The notes: a model not told the origin generated them from the letters alone. DNA of 7,409 bases from DAIPXZ01 sp036782995 (GCA_036782995.1 DAIPXZ010000034.1:1-7409); one strand, 5' to 3'; counted from the first letter of the stretch, positions 1 through 5,801 are shown. Numbers and translations are program-made.

Positions 1-761
1 ACAATGACGAGCATTACACGACCGCCAGAGAGCTGGCGCAAATGTTCGACTATGCGCTGAGCTTTCCGGATTTCCGCACCGTCATCAACACACCGTCACA
101 CGCATACAAGGCTACGAACAAGCATACCTTTGACGGCTGGGCCATTGCGAGAAATACGAACTTCCTGCTCAACGACCCGTGGATTCTTGGCGCGGATACA
201 AACGTCGCCCAAGTCGTCGGTGGCAAAACCGGCACGACCATTGTCGCCGGAACAGGCATGACATTACTTACTGTTAATAAAAACGGTGACGAAGTAATCA
301 CTGTCGTCTGCGGCATTCCCTATGAGCTGGCATCGCATCAGACTACCTATGTGGCTACTGTCGTAAATGCCGGCGCAGATGCTTGCTTTGCCAACGATCC
401 GAACGTGCGCGTGTCGGGCAACGTCATGGACTATCGTCCGTACAATGCCCCTGAAGGCATGGGCCCAGAGGGCATAAGCGGTGACGTTACACAGCCGACG
501 CAGACGCCTTCTGACCCAGGGACAGAACCGTTCGCGACTACTGAAGAGACAAAAGCCACTAATCCATATGCGCCAATCATTAGTTCGGAAAATGACGATG
601 GCAAAGAGCCGTCGTTCTTCACGCAGCATCCGGTATGGACCACTATACTGGCGGTAATCGGCGTAGTTATTGTGGGATTAATTCTCTTCACAATCGTCAC
701 GGCTATACAAGCCCAAAGACGTAAAAAGCGGAGAAATAAGAACGGAATTAAAAGAATTTAG
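1..761 (+). CDS. D-alanyl-D-alanine carboxypeptidase, 3' part (peptidase S11 family), membrane-anchored
   Basis: The reading frame is already open at the left edge (codons from position 3), so the N-terminal part with the SxxK and SxN motifs lies outside. The visible part contains the third penicillin-binding motif, KTGTT, at 225-239, preceded by a segment typical of S11 enzymes (ARELAQMFDYAL). After the catalytic domain comes a Pro/Thr-rich linker (about 480-600), then one hydrophobic helix (WTTILAVIGVVIVGLILF, about 637-690) and a strongly basic tail ending at a TAG. Family knowledge: these enzymes remove the terminal D-Ala from peptidoglycan stem peptides outside the cytoplasmic membrane. 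The C-terminal helix would anchor the domain outside the cell with the basic tail in the cytoplasm. The usual PBP5-type beta domain is not obvious; the linker seems to replace it. Which dac paralogue this is cannot be told from the fragment. Confidence 0.92.
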   Translation, partial: NDEHYTTARELAQMFDYALSFPDFRTVINTPSHAYKATNKHTFDGWAIARNTNFLLNDPWILGADTNVAQVVGGKTGTTIVAGTGMTLLTVNKNGDEVITVVCGIPYELASHQTTYVATVVNAGADACFANDPNVRVSGNVMDYRPYNAPEGMGPEGISGDVTQPTQTPSDPGTEPFATTEETKATNPYAPIISSENDDGKEPSFFTQHPVWTTILAVIGVVIVGLILFTIVTAIQAQRRKKRRNKNGIKRI

Positions 762-836
762 TGGTGGGGAAAGCACGTGGTGTGTTGGAGAAAAGCGAAA
801 AAGCAATGCACGTCACGAAGAAAGATGCAGATAATG

Positions 837-872
837 AAATCGGCGTAGTCGTAAAGGCTATGCCGATTTTTT
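837..872 (+). terminator. Rho-independent terminator after the carboxypeptidase gene
   Basis: A 12-bp stem, AAATCGGCGTAG (837-848) with CTATGCCGATTT (858-869), holds one G-U pair and a 9-nt loop, and runs directly into six T (867-872). It lies 75 bases after the carboxypeptidase stop codon. It also lies inside a 73-codon open frame, which argues that this frame is not a gene. Confidence 0.85.
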
Positions 873-1010
873 GTGGGGTTGATAAGGGAGTAAATCGACT
901 TGTTTGCAGCGATTCGTATTCAGATGAAGAAGCTGACGTTGTTGTGTTTGTGGAAGAGGTTGTTTTCTGTTTGTCGAGATAGATTTATTTGCCGATATCC
1001 GTGGTGCGTT

Positions 1011-1040
1011 TTGGTATATCGTGATATTTAATGCTACAAT
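1011..1040 (+). promoter_or_regulatory. Promoter of the XRE regulator with an operator-like palindrome in the spacer
   Basis: A -35 like TTGGTA (1011-1016) and a -10 TACAAT (1035-1040) are 18 bases apart. The -10 is preceded by TGC, an extended -10. The perfect inverted repeat ATATC-GT-GATAT (1016-1027) sits between the two boxes. XRE regulators often repress themselves by binding such sites, so autoregulation is a reasonable inference. The rest of 873-1010 shows no gene I can support. Confidence 0.6.
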
Positions 1041-1081
1041 AACGCTATATGGTTGAAAAGAATTTGCAAAGGAGATGCAAG

Positions 1082-1312
1082 ATGAATTTTCCAGAGGAAA
1101 TGAGGAAAATAAGGCAATGCCTATTCATGACGCAAGAGGACTTTGCGAAGGAAATCGGCGTGGCTTTTTCCACTGTAAACAGATGGGAAGGCGGTAAAGC
1201 CAAACCAAGTCTTCATGCAATGAAAAGTATAAAAGAGTTCTGTCTCAAGCACGAAATTGATTTTACTGCGGCAAATGAGGCGTGGCTGGACTATAAGGCG
1301 GAGGGGAAATAA
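1082..1312 (+). CDS. Small XRE-family helix-turn-helix transcriptional regulator (76 aa)
   Basis: The product is an HTH_3/Cro-CI type DNA-binding protein. The helix-turn-helix covers about residues 17-39 (TQEDFAKEIGV, then FSTVNRWEGGK), with the signature SxxTVxRWExG typical of the recognition helix and the turn after it. There is no additional sensor domain, only a short tail. I chose the ATG at 1082 because AAAGGAG (1068-1074) lies 7 bases upstream; the ATG at 1049 would place this binding site inside the gene and has no good site of its own. The next gene starts 20 bases after the stop, so the two are probably co-transcribed. Family knowledge: single-domain XRE proteins of this kind are frequent first genes of restriction or other defence loci. 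Its target here is inferred to be its own promoter. Confidence 0.85.
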   Translation: MNFPEEMRKIRQCLFMTQEDFAKEIGVAFSTVNRWEGGKAKPSLHAMKSIKEFCLKHEIDFTAANEAWLDYKAEGK

Positions 1313-1332
1313 CAGAAGGGGAGGCAAGATTA

Positions 1333-1653
1333 ATGTTTGATTTTCGCGGCGCAAATGATGGTCAAAAAGCAGCTATATCAACTACTAATGGCCCTGTATT
1401 GATAACGGCAGGCCCTGGAACTGGTAAAACATTTACATTAGTTCAACGAGCAATATATCTAATCCAAGAATGTGGTATTGCTCCTGAACAAATTATGATG
1501 GCAACCTTTACAGAGAAGGCAGCAAAAGAATTAGTTACACGTATTACAAATGAGCTTGCGGCAAAAGATATCATTGTGAACGTAAATGAAATGCATTTAT
1601 TATATCAAGAATATGTGAAAAACCCTATCGCCATCCGAATTTCTTTCGGGTAG
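1333..1653 (+). pseudogene. Truncated UvrD/Rep-like superfamily 1 helicase (N-terminal ~87 residues only)
   Basis: The frame starts at an ATG with a strong site (AAGGGGAGG, 1316-1324). It shows a Q-motif Gln at residue 11, a Walker A motif AGPGTGKT at residues 26-33 and a motif Ia-like stretch TFTEKAAKEL at 58-67. Recognisable similarity stops around residue 87 (near 1593); the following 19 residues do not resemble helicase sequence and the frame ends at 1653. UvrD-like helicases are normally several hundred residues long, so motifs II-VI and the whole second RecA-like domain are gone and the product cannot work as a helicase. It follows the XRE regulator by 20 bases, suggesting that the pair once formed the start of a longer operon, perhaps a defence system. 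The start of the gene is well preserved, so the truncation looks recent. Confidence 0.8.
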
Positions 1654-1828
1654 TGTTTATTTTGCTCATTTTAGCACGTATTCACACTCTGCCTGTCCTG
1701 TACGAGGTGAGGGCAAAGAATTTTGTAGTACGGGAGTTTACGCTTGCCTTTCCCGTGGACTACCTGTGAGGGATAATAAGTATTTTTCAAATCACGGAGC
1801 ACGTTACCTTCATTTTTCCAGTGGGTAG
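1619..1828 (+). other. Open stretch without a start codon, possible mobile-element remnant
   Basis: Plus-strand frame 2 is open from just after a TGA (1616-1618) to a TAG at 1826-1828, about 69 codons, but it contains no ATG. The predicted peptide has several Cys and Gly (for example GEGKEFCSTGVYACLSRGLP) and could just as well be non-coding. The sequence has the feel of conserved spacer DNA from integrative elements of Firmicutes, but I cannot name the source. A short hairpin, CCGAA-TTTCT-TTCGG (1635-1649), lies at its start. It overlaps the minus-strand frame 1810-2004 only at its end. Confidence 0.25.
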
Positions 1829-2004
1829 TTAGGCGGGAATAAATTCAAAACTTTCGTCAAAAGTGCATCAAAAATTGTCTGGATTTGTTTAGGAGAGTTC
1901 ACGCCGCCGACCACGAAAAAAACGGCATTGCCAGTATTATCATACGAACTATGCCGATATTCTTCCCCCAAAAAAGAAAAGCGTCGCCGGAGGAGAACAT
2001 CATC
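1810..2004 (-). pseudogene. Unidentified C-terminal protein fragment on the minus strand
   Basis: On the minus strand a 64-codon frame runs from just after a TAG (2005-2007) to a TGA at 1810-1812. Its translation looks like real protein: an uncharged hydrophobic strand (NTGNAVFFVVGG), a helix-like segment (SPKQIQTIFDALLTKVLNLF) and a Pro-rich end, PPNYPLEK. There is no start codon with a ribosome binding site, so it would be the C-terminal end of a longer protein cut at about 2004. Its orientation opposes all neighbours. I do not recognise the family; origin from a conjugative or integrative element is a guess. The plus-strand frame covering 1928-2004 is then only its shadow. Confidence 0.4.
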
Positions 2005-2554
2005 CTATCGGTATCTGGGGACAAAGACACGAATATATCCTTTTGATGAAGACATAGATGGTAAAATTAAACACTATATGAATTTACATAAAAAAGGGTG
2101 GAAATTACCCCTCATGTATGTGGGTTCTCCATTGATTGTAAAGAGTCGTTCGCCTTATAAAAAATTATCAGAAACAGGGTTGCCAATCTTATGCTGTAGC
2201 GGATTAGGCTTACCAGAAGAAGTGCTATCAACAAATATTCCATCCAAACAAAGAAGGATGTACAAAATCAACGACTAAACAAGTATGAGATTGTGCTAAA
2301 CAGTTTTCCTGATACTACATTTTTTAGTACATAGCGGTTGCTATGAGTTTAAATCTATGATAGATATACTGCACAAATATGATAATGTGTATACAAATAT
2401 TAGTAAACAGCCTGCATGCAATATTAGAAAGCTGATTGATGAAATAGGCAGCAAACGGATTATAGTGCTGCAATATGTGAAAAGGTTTTATAAATTAGGG
2501 CTTGACATAGAAAAAAGGTGGTATTACATTAATAGACAGGTTGTCGGTCGATAA
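2005..2554 (+). pseudogene. Decayed amidohydrolase (COG2159-like) remnant, 5' end missing, frameshifted
   Basis: Three reading-frame pieces in succession resemble the middle and C-terminal half of a metal-dependent TIM-barrel amidohydrolase. Up to 2278, in frame 2, there is SETGLPILCCSGLGLPEEV, similar to the usual GLPxLxHSG strand but with Cys in place of His. Around 2278-2325, in frame 1, there is NKYEIVLNSFPDTTF. From 2324, back in frame 2, there is LVHSGCYEFKSMIDILHKYD, then NVYTNIS and IRKLIDEIGSKRII. The next conserved element in the family (GSDYP, with a metal-binding Asp) is missing, and only a tail resembling the C-terminal helices (KLGLDIEKRWYYINRQ) remains to the TAA at 2552-2554. 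The gene is therefore dead. The assignment rests on recognising this motif order by eye; the part before 2150 is less certain. Its 5' end abuts the minus-strand fragment at about 2004. Confidence 0.5.
2502..2530 (+). promoter_or_regulatory. Promoter of the TetR-type regulator gene
   Basis: A perfect -35 TTGACA (2502-2507) and a -10 TACATT (2525-2530) are 17 bases apart, 50 bases before the regulator ATG. The promoter lies inside the dead amidohydrolase tail. Just after the expected start point is GTCGGTC (2543-2549), the reverse complement of the left end of the palindrome at 3263-3281, which suggests that the regulator also controls itself. Confidence 0.6.
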
Positions 2555-2580
2555 GCTTTGAGAAGGGAGCGACAAGGAAA

Positions 2581-3213
2581 ATGCGAATAACAAAGGATGC
2601 AAATGAACGCAAAAATGAAATCTTAGATGTTGCGAGCCGACTGTTCACGCTTAAAGGTTATGAGCAAACAAGCACCAATGATATTTTGCAGGAAGTCGGT
2701 ATAGCCCGTGGAACGCTATACTATCACTTCAAGTCCAAAGAAGATATTTTGGATGCTATTATTGAACGCCTTACAATTCAGCTTGCCGAAAAAGCTGAAA
2801 GGATTGCCGAAAACAAAGAACTTCCGCCGCTTCAGCGTTTGACTTTAACCATAATGGCATTCAACACTGAGGGCGATCTCGCAACGGAAGTTATGCAACA
2901 GGTGCATAAACCGCAAAATGCTTTAATGCATCAAAAAATGCAGAACAGGACTTTAGGTTTAGTGAATCCAGTGATTACAAAGCTGATTGAAGAATGCGTT
3001 GAAAAGGGTATATGCCAGACGGAATATCCCAAAGAAACGGTCAAGATGATCACGCTTTATTCAAACGTAGCCTTTGATGAACTTTCGAATACAACCGATG
3101 AAGAAATGCGGATAAAAATTGAAGCATTTATTTATAATTTAGAGCGTCTGTTTAAGATGGAGAGCGGAGCACTAAAAGAAGCAATTATGCCTATTTTTGA
3201 AAAGAACCAATAA
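2581..3213 (+). CDS. TetR/AcrR-family transcriptional regulator (210 aa)
   Basis: The N-terminal TetR_N domain is clear: helix 1 with ILDVASRLFTLKGY (residues 14-27), then the helix-turn-helix TSTNDILQEVGIARGTLYYHF (30-50) and the KSKEDIL segment that follows it. The remaining ~150 residues are an all-helical ligand and dimer domain without a recognised subfamily. The ATG at 2581 is preceded by AAGGGAG (2563-2569, spacing 11) with the closer AAGGAAA directly before the ATG. The full length is normal for the family. The gene stands 86 bases upstream of an MFS exporter in the same direction, the classic arrangement of a drug-responsive repressor and its efflux pump. The inferred role is repression of the exporter, released by its substrate. 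The predicted operators are at 3263-3281 and near 2543. Confidence 0.9.
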   Translation: MRITKDANERKNEILDVASRLFTLKGYEQTSTNDILQEVGIARGTLYYHFKSKEDILDAIIERLTIQLAEKAERIAENKELPPLQRLTLTIMAFNTEGDLATEVMQQVHKPQNALMHQKMQNRTLGLVNPVITKLIEECVEKGICQTEYPKETVKMITLYSNVAFDELSNTTDEEMRIKIEAFIYNLERLFKMESGALKEAIMPIFEKNQ

Positions 3214-3222
3214 GCAATTTTA

Positions 3223-3247
3223 AGGAACACGTTAAATGCGCGTTCCT
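3223..3247 (+). other. Hairpin between regulator and exporter genes
   Basis: AGGAACACG (3223-3231) can pair with CGCGTTCCT (3239-3247) with a single A-C mismatch around a 7-nt loop. It follows the regulator stop by 9 bases, but no T-run follows, so it is at most a weak terminator or an mRNA processing or stability element. Confidence 0.4.
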
Positions 3248-3262
3248 AAATTTAGAAGTATT

Positions 3263-3281
3263 GACCGACGGGCAGACGGTC
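3263..3281 (+). promoter_or_regulatory. Palindromic operator candidate upstream of the MFS exporter
   Basis: GACCGACGGGCAGACGGTC matches its own reverse complement at 14 of 19 positions, with perfect outer arms GACCG/CGGTC. Length and shape fit a TetR-family dimer site. It ends 18 bases before the exporter ATG, so bound repressor would block transcription or elongation into the exporter gene. Confidence 0.55.
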
Positions 3282-3299
3282 TAAAAAGAAGTGGTTAGT

Positions 3300-4580
3300 A
3301 TGAGCAACACACAGAGTGTTAAAAGCAATTTCAATAAGTTTTTGTTACTTTGGTCGGGAGAAATGGTATCGGCAATCGGAGGTGGGCTTACAAGCTTTGG
3401 TCTTAGCGTGTACGTTTTTCAGCAGACTGGTAGCGCAACAAGTATGGCGATTGTAACGCTTTTAGCTTTTTTGCCAACGCTTTTGTTTGGAGTGCCGGCA
3501 GGCGTCTTGGCGGATAAGTATGATAGAAGATTTTTGATGATGATAGGTGACGGATGTTCCGCACTCGGAATACTCTACATATTGATTTGTATGATGTGTG
3601 GACATGCGTCACTTTATCAAATTTGTATCGGTGTATTTATAAGCTCGGTTTTTTCATCATTGCTTGAGCCTTCATATCGCGCAACGGTCACAGATTTACT
3701 TACATCCAAAGAATACTCTAAGGCAAGCGGACTTGTCAGCATTGCCGGAAGTGCCAGATACCTTGTTTCTCCGATTTTGGCAGGTGCATTACTGGCTGTA
3801 AGTGATATAAAGCTTTTGCTGATTATTGACATAAGCACATTTGTACTTACGGTAATAACAACAGCAGTCGTTAAGAAATCTATAAAAAAAGCAACGACGG
3901 AAAACAAAGAATCTTTTTCACAGAGTCTCAAGCAAGGCTGGAAAGCGATAACTGGTAGGCGCGGAGTATTGGTGCTGATTTTAATTTCATCTGTTATAAC
4001 CTGCTTTATGGGAGTTATGCAGATTTTGTCAGAACCGTTGATTCTTGTTTTTAAAGACAGCACTACACTTGGAGTTGCTGAAACGATATGTGCCTGCGGA
4101 ATGCTGGTTTCGAGTGTTTTCTTGGGAATCAAAGGAATAAAAAAGGGGTATGTAAAAATATTGAGTGCATCGTTATTCCTTTGCGGACTTAGTATGATTG
4201 GCTTCGGGATTAAAGAAAACATTTTTATTATTTGCATATTCGGTTTTATGTTTTTTGCAATGCTTCCATTTGCAAACAATTGTCTTGATTATCTTGTAAG
4301 AACAAATATACCAAACGAGCTTCAAGGTCGTGCATGGGGTGTCATCGGATTTTTGTCACAAATCGGATATGTTGTGGCTTATGGTCTATCAGGCTTTGCT
4401 GCTGATGGTGTTGCGAAAGGATTATCAATCGGCGTTGGGAGAGGAGCGGCTATAGTAATAATGGTTGCGGGCGTTTTGTTAGCTGTGACTTCGCTTGTTT
4501 TGTTGTTAATAAAAAGCGTTAAAGCACTTGAAAAATCAAACTCGAAATTAGCAGAATGTGAAGGGATGAAACAAAAATGA
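3300..4580 (+). CDS. MFS efflux transporter (426 aa, macrolide-efflux-like MFS_3/MFS_1 type)
   Basis: This is a polytopic membrane protein with about 12 hydrophobic segments. The N-terminal segment FNKFLLLWSGEMVSAIG is followed by TM1, and the MFS motif A appears in the loop after TM2 as GVLADKYDRR (residues 68-77). A hydrophilic central loop (around residues 195-220, rich in Lys and Ser) separates the two six-helix halves. Length and pattern fit proton-driven exporters of the group that includes Mef-type macrolide pumps and many uncharacterised drug exporters; the substrate cannot be predicted. I chose the ATG at 3300 (encoding MSNTQS) over an in-frame GTG at 3291; the upstream AAGAAG is a weak ribosome binding site. 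The TetR gene upstream and the operator candidate point to inducible expression. The stop codon overlaps the next ATG (ATGA, 4577-4580). Codon use is AT-rich compared with the flanking carboxypeptidase and protease genes, consistent with acquisition from another lineage. Confidence 0.9.
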   Translation: MSNTQSVKSNFNKFLLLWSGEMVSAIGGGLTSFGLSVYVFQQTGSATSMAIVTLLAFLPTLLFGVPAGVLADKYDRRFLMMIGDGCSALGILYILICMMCGHASLYQICIGVFISSVFSSLLEPSYRATVTDLLTSKEYSKASGLVSIAGSARYLVSPILAGALLAVSDIKLLLIIDISTFVLTVITTAVVKKSIKKATTENKESFSQSLKQGWKAITGRRGVLVLILISSVITCFMGVMQILSEPLILVFKDSTTLGVAETICACGMLVSSVFLGIKGIKKGYVKILSASLFLCGLSMIGFGIKENIFIICIFGFMFFAMLPFANNCLDYLVRTNIPNELQGRAWGVIGFLSQIGYVVAYGLSGFAADGVAKGLSIGVGRGAAIVIMVAGVLLAVTSLVLLLIKSVKALEKSNSKLAECEGMKQK

Positions 4581-4612
4581 AAGTAATCGACTTTAAGGGA
4601 CAATTAGTATGA
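4577..4612 (+). CDS. Tiny ORF (11 codons) overlapping the exporter stop
   Basis: The ATG at 4577 shares ATGA with the exporter stop, and its own TGA (4610-4612) shares ATGA with the next tiny ORF. The product would be MKVIDFKGQLV. It has no independent ribosome binding site, so translation would depend on coupling. It may be the start of a gene broken by a frameshift rather than a functional peptide. Confidence 0.25.
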   Translation: MKVIDFKGQLV

Positions 4613-4677
4613 GTATTCCTACCGACAATTCTTATGTTGACGATGGCTCGCCCCATACAGCCTACGAGAAGATATGA
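4609..4677 (+). CDS. Tiny ORF (22 codons) between exporter and CPBP protease
   Basis: The ATG at 4609 has a good site, AAGGGA (4595-4600), 8 bases upstream, and the frame ends in TGA at 4675-4677, which overlaps an ATG at 4674 that is in frame with the protease gene. The peptide begins MSIPTDNSYVDDG and ends TAYEKI. It is hydrophilic, with no signal or membrane segment, and I do not recognise it. Read together with the 11-codon ORF before it, it could be a single N-terminal fragment split by a frameshift. A role as a leader coupling translation of the protease is possible. Confidence 0.35.
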   Translation: MSIPTDNSYVDDGSPHTAYEKI

Positions 4678-4727
4678 ACGCGCAGAACACAACAACGAAC
4701 AAAAGCACAGAAAGGCGGAACTATACT

Positions 4728-5591
4728 ATGGCACATAACGATAGAAAAAAAGTACTCCTGACCATTTTCGGCATATTCATTTTATGCATCATTGTCGAGA
4801 ATATCGAATTCATGGTGATCAAGACGGATCAGACATGGATTGGCGAGAATATCATCTGCAAGATCTTCTGTATCCTTGTCGTTGCGTTCGTTCTCACCAA
4901 GGAGAAACTTCACTGGAACGAACTCGGCTTTACCTCTCGGCGGTTTTTTCGCGGCATGCTCTACGGCTTTTCGCTGGGCGTCGTGACTTTTGCGCTTTCC
5001 TATCTGGCTGAGTTCATTATACTGTGGGCAGAGGGAAAGCATCCGCATCTATCCTTCTATATCTCTAATTTCACTATGTCGGAACAGAATGTGACGGGAA
5101 CCTCGCTGCTGGCGGTTTTTGTCTGCATCGTCGGCAATGTTGTGAACGTCTGGGCAGAGGAAGGCTTGTTTCGCGGCTTGTTCATCCGGCTCGGGTGCAA
5201 AGAATTTTCACAGAAGCAGTCCAATATGATACAGGCTATGCTCTTTGGCGTGTGGCACATCATCAGCGTTGTGCTTTGGGTGCAGGAAGGCAGCATGACC
5301 ATTCCCCAGGCGATCGTTATGGGCATAGGCTATTTGGCACTTGCGTGGATACTGGGTTACGAGTGGGGCATCTGCGCCATGCTTACAGGAACCATATGGA
5401 CGGGCACATTTGAGCATTTCTTCAATAACTTCATCAGCAATACCCTGCATACGGTGACGGAGACGGGCGCGGATGAAATGCAGATTGTGCGCATCGTGAT
5501 CTCCAATATCCTGTCGCTCACTATCGTGCTGATCGCCGCACGGATCGTGAGAAAACGCAAAGAGACGACAGCAGATATTACAACGGCGTAG
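4728..5591 (+). CDS. CPBP-family intramembrane glutamic endopeptidase (Rce1/Abi type, 287 aa)
   Basis: All three family motifs are present: EEGLFR at residues 144-149 (EExxxR), FGVWH at 173-177 (FxxxH) and HFFNN at 230-234 (HxxxN). The protein has about eight hydrophobic segments, starting with VLLTIFGIFILCIIVENI. Family knowledge: CPBP proteins (PF02517) are membrane proteases related to CAAX prenyl protease 2; in bacteria many act in bacteriocin maturation or self-immunity, others in signalling. The residues needed for catalysis are intact. I chose the ATG at 4728 because AAAGGCGG (4711-4718) lies 9 bases upstream. An in-frame ATG at 4674 would add 18 residues and could be reached by coupling from the overlapping tiny ORF. 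No bacteriocin precursor is visible next to it. Its GC content appears higher than that of the TetR/MFS pair, so it may have a different origin. The substrate is unknown. Confidence 0.88.
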   Translation: MAHNDRKKVLLTIFGIFILCIIVENIEFMVIKTDQTWIGENIICKIFCILVVAFVLTKEKLHWNELGFTSRRFFRGMLYGFSLGVVTFALSYLAEFIILWAEGKHPHLSFYISNFTMSEQNVTGTSLLAVFVCIVGNVVNVWAEEGLFRGLFIRLGCKEFSQKQSNMIQAMLFGVWHIISVVLWVQEGSMTIPQAIVMGIGYLALAWILGYEWGICAMLTGTIWTGTFEHFFNNFISNTLHTVTETGADEMQIVRIVISNILSLTIVLIAARIVRKRKETTADITTA

Positions 5592-5593
5592 GC

Positions 5594-5683
5594 ATTGGGC
5601 GTGAGCTCAGTCCCGAAGAAATGGAAGAAGCTTTTCAATCGCATTTATTCAAGCAGGAACGAGACAAAGCAAAAACGGCATAA
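5594..5683 (+). pseudogene. Possible C-terminal fragment of an unknown protein
   Basis: Just after the protease stop, frame 2 reads IGRELSPEEMEEAFQSHLF and then KQERDKAKTA before a TAA at 5681-5683. The pattern, an acidic amphipathic helix with a charged tail, resembles real protein better than the other two frames. The frame is also open back into the protease gene, so it has no credible start of its own. It could be the end of a gene whose front was deleted when the protease gene was inserted. The family is not recognised. Confidence 0.25.
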
Positions 5684-5734
5684 CCACAGGGCTACACCGT
5701 TTCAACAATCATATTTATTTAGTTACAGAGCCAC

Positions 5735-5779
5735 CTTGGGGCACCTTCCATACGGAGGGTGCCCCAAGCGACGCTTTTT
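5735..5779 (+). terminator. Strong hairpin between convergent genes, probable shared terminator
   Basis: CTTGGGGCACCTTCC (5735-5749) pairs with GGAGGGTGCCCCAAG (5754-5768) over 15 bp with one G-U pair and the loop ATAC. On the plus strand five T (5775-5779) follow after a 6-nt gap; on the minus strand no T-run follows. It lies between the end of the CPBP gene and the end of ldh and would protect both from convergent transcription. It is efficient as a stem but imperfect as a textbook terminator. Confidence 0.7.
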
Positions 5780-5801
5780 CATCTTAGTAAAACAACGAAT
5801 C

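Noticed and set aside
761..982. 73-codon ORF starting with GTG after the carboxypeptidase stop
   Set aside because: It contains the whole rho-independent terminator (837-872), lacks a ribosome binding site and its product shows no protein-like pattern.
1928..2278. 116-codon plus-strand ORF as an intact gene
   Set aside because: It starts with TTG without a ribosome binding site. Its first part is the shadow of the better minus-strand frame, with a run of Arg/Lys from antisense reading, and its second part belongs to the amidohydrolase remnant.
3291..3299. GTG at 3291 as the start of the exporter
   Set aside because: It adds only VSM-type residues and the ATG at 3300 is the simpler start, though the ribosome binding site does not decide strongly between them.
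3617..4279. 220-codon minus-strand ORF
   Set aside because: It is antisense to the MFS exporter, whose membrane segments and motif A are clear; no ribosome binding site was seen.
4674..4727. ATG at 4674 as the start of the CPBP protease
   Set aside because: It would add an N-terminal, Asn/Thr-rich hydrophilic stretch, and the ATG at 4728 has a clear AAAGGCGG site. Kept as an alternative because of the ATGA overlap.
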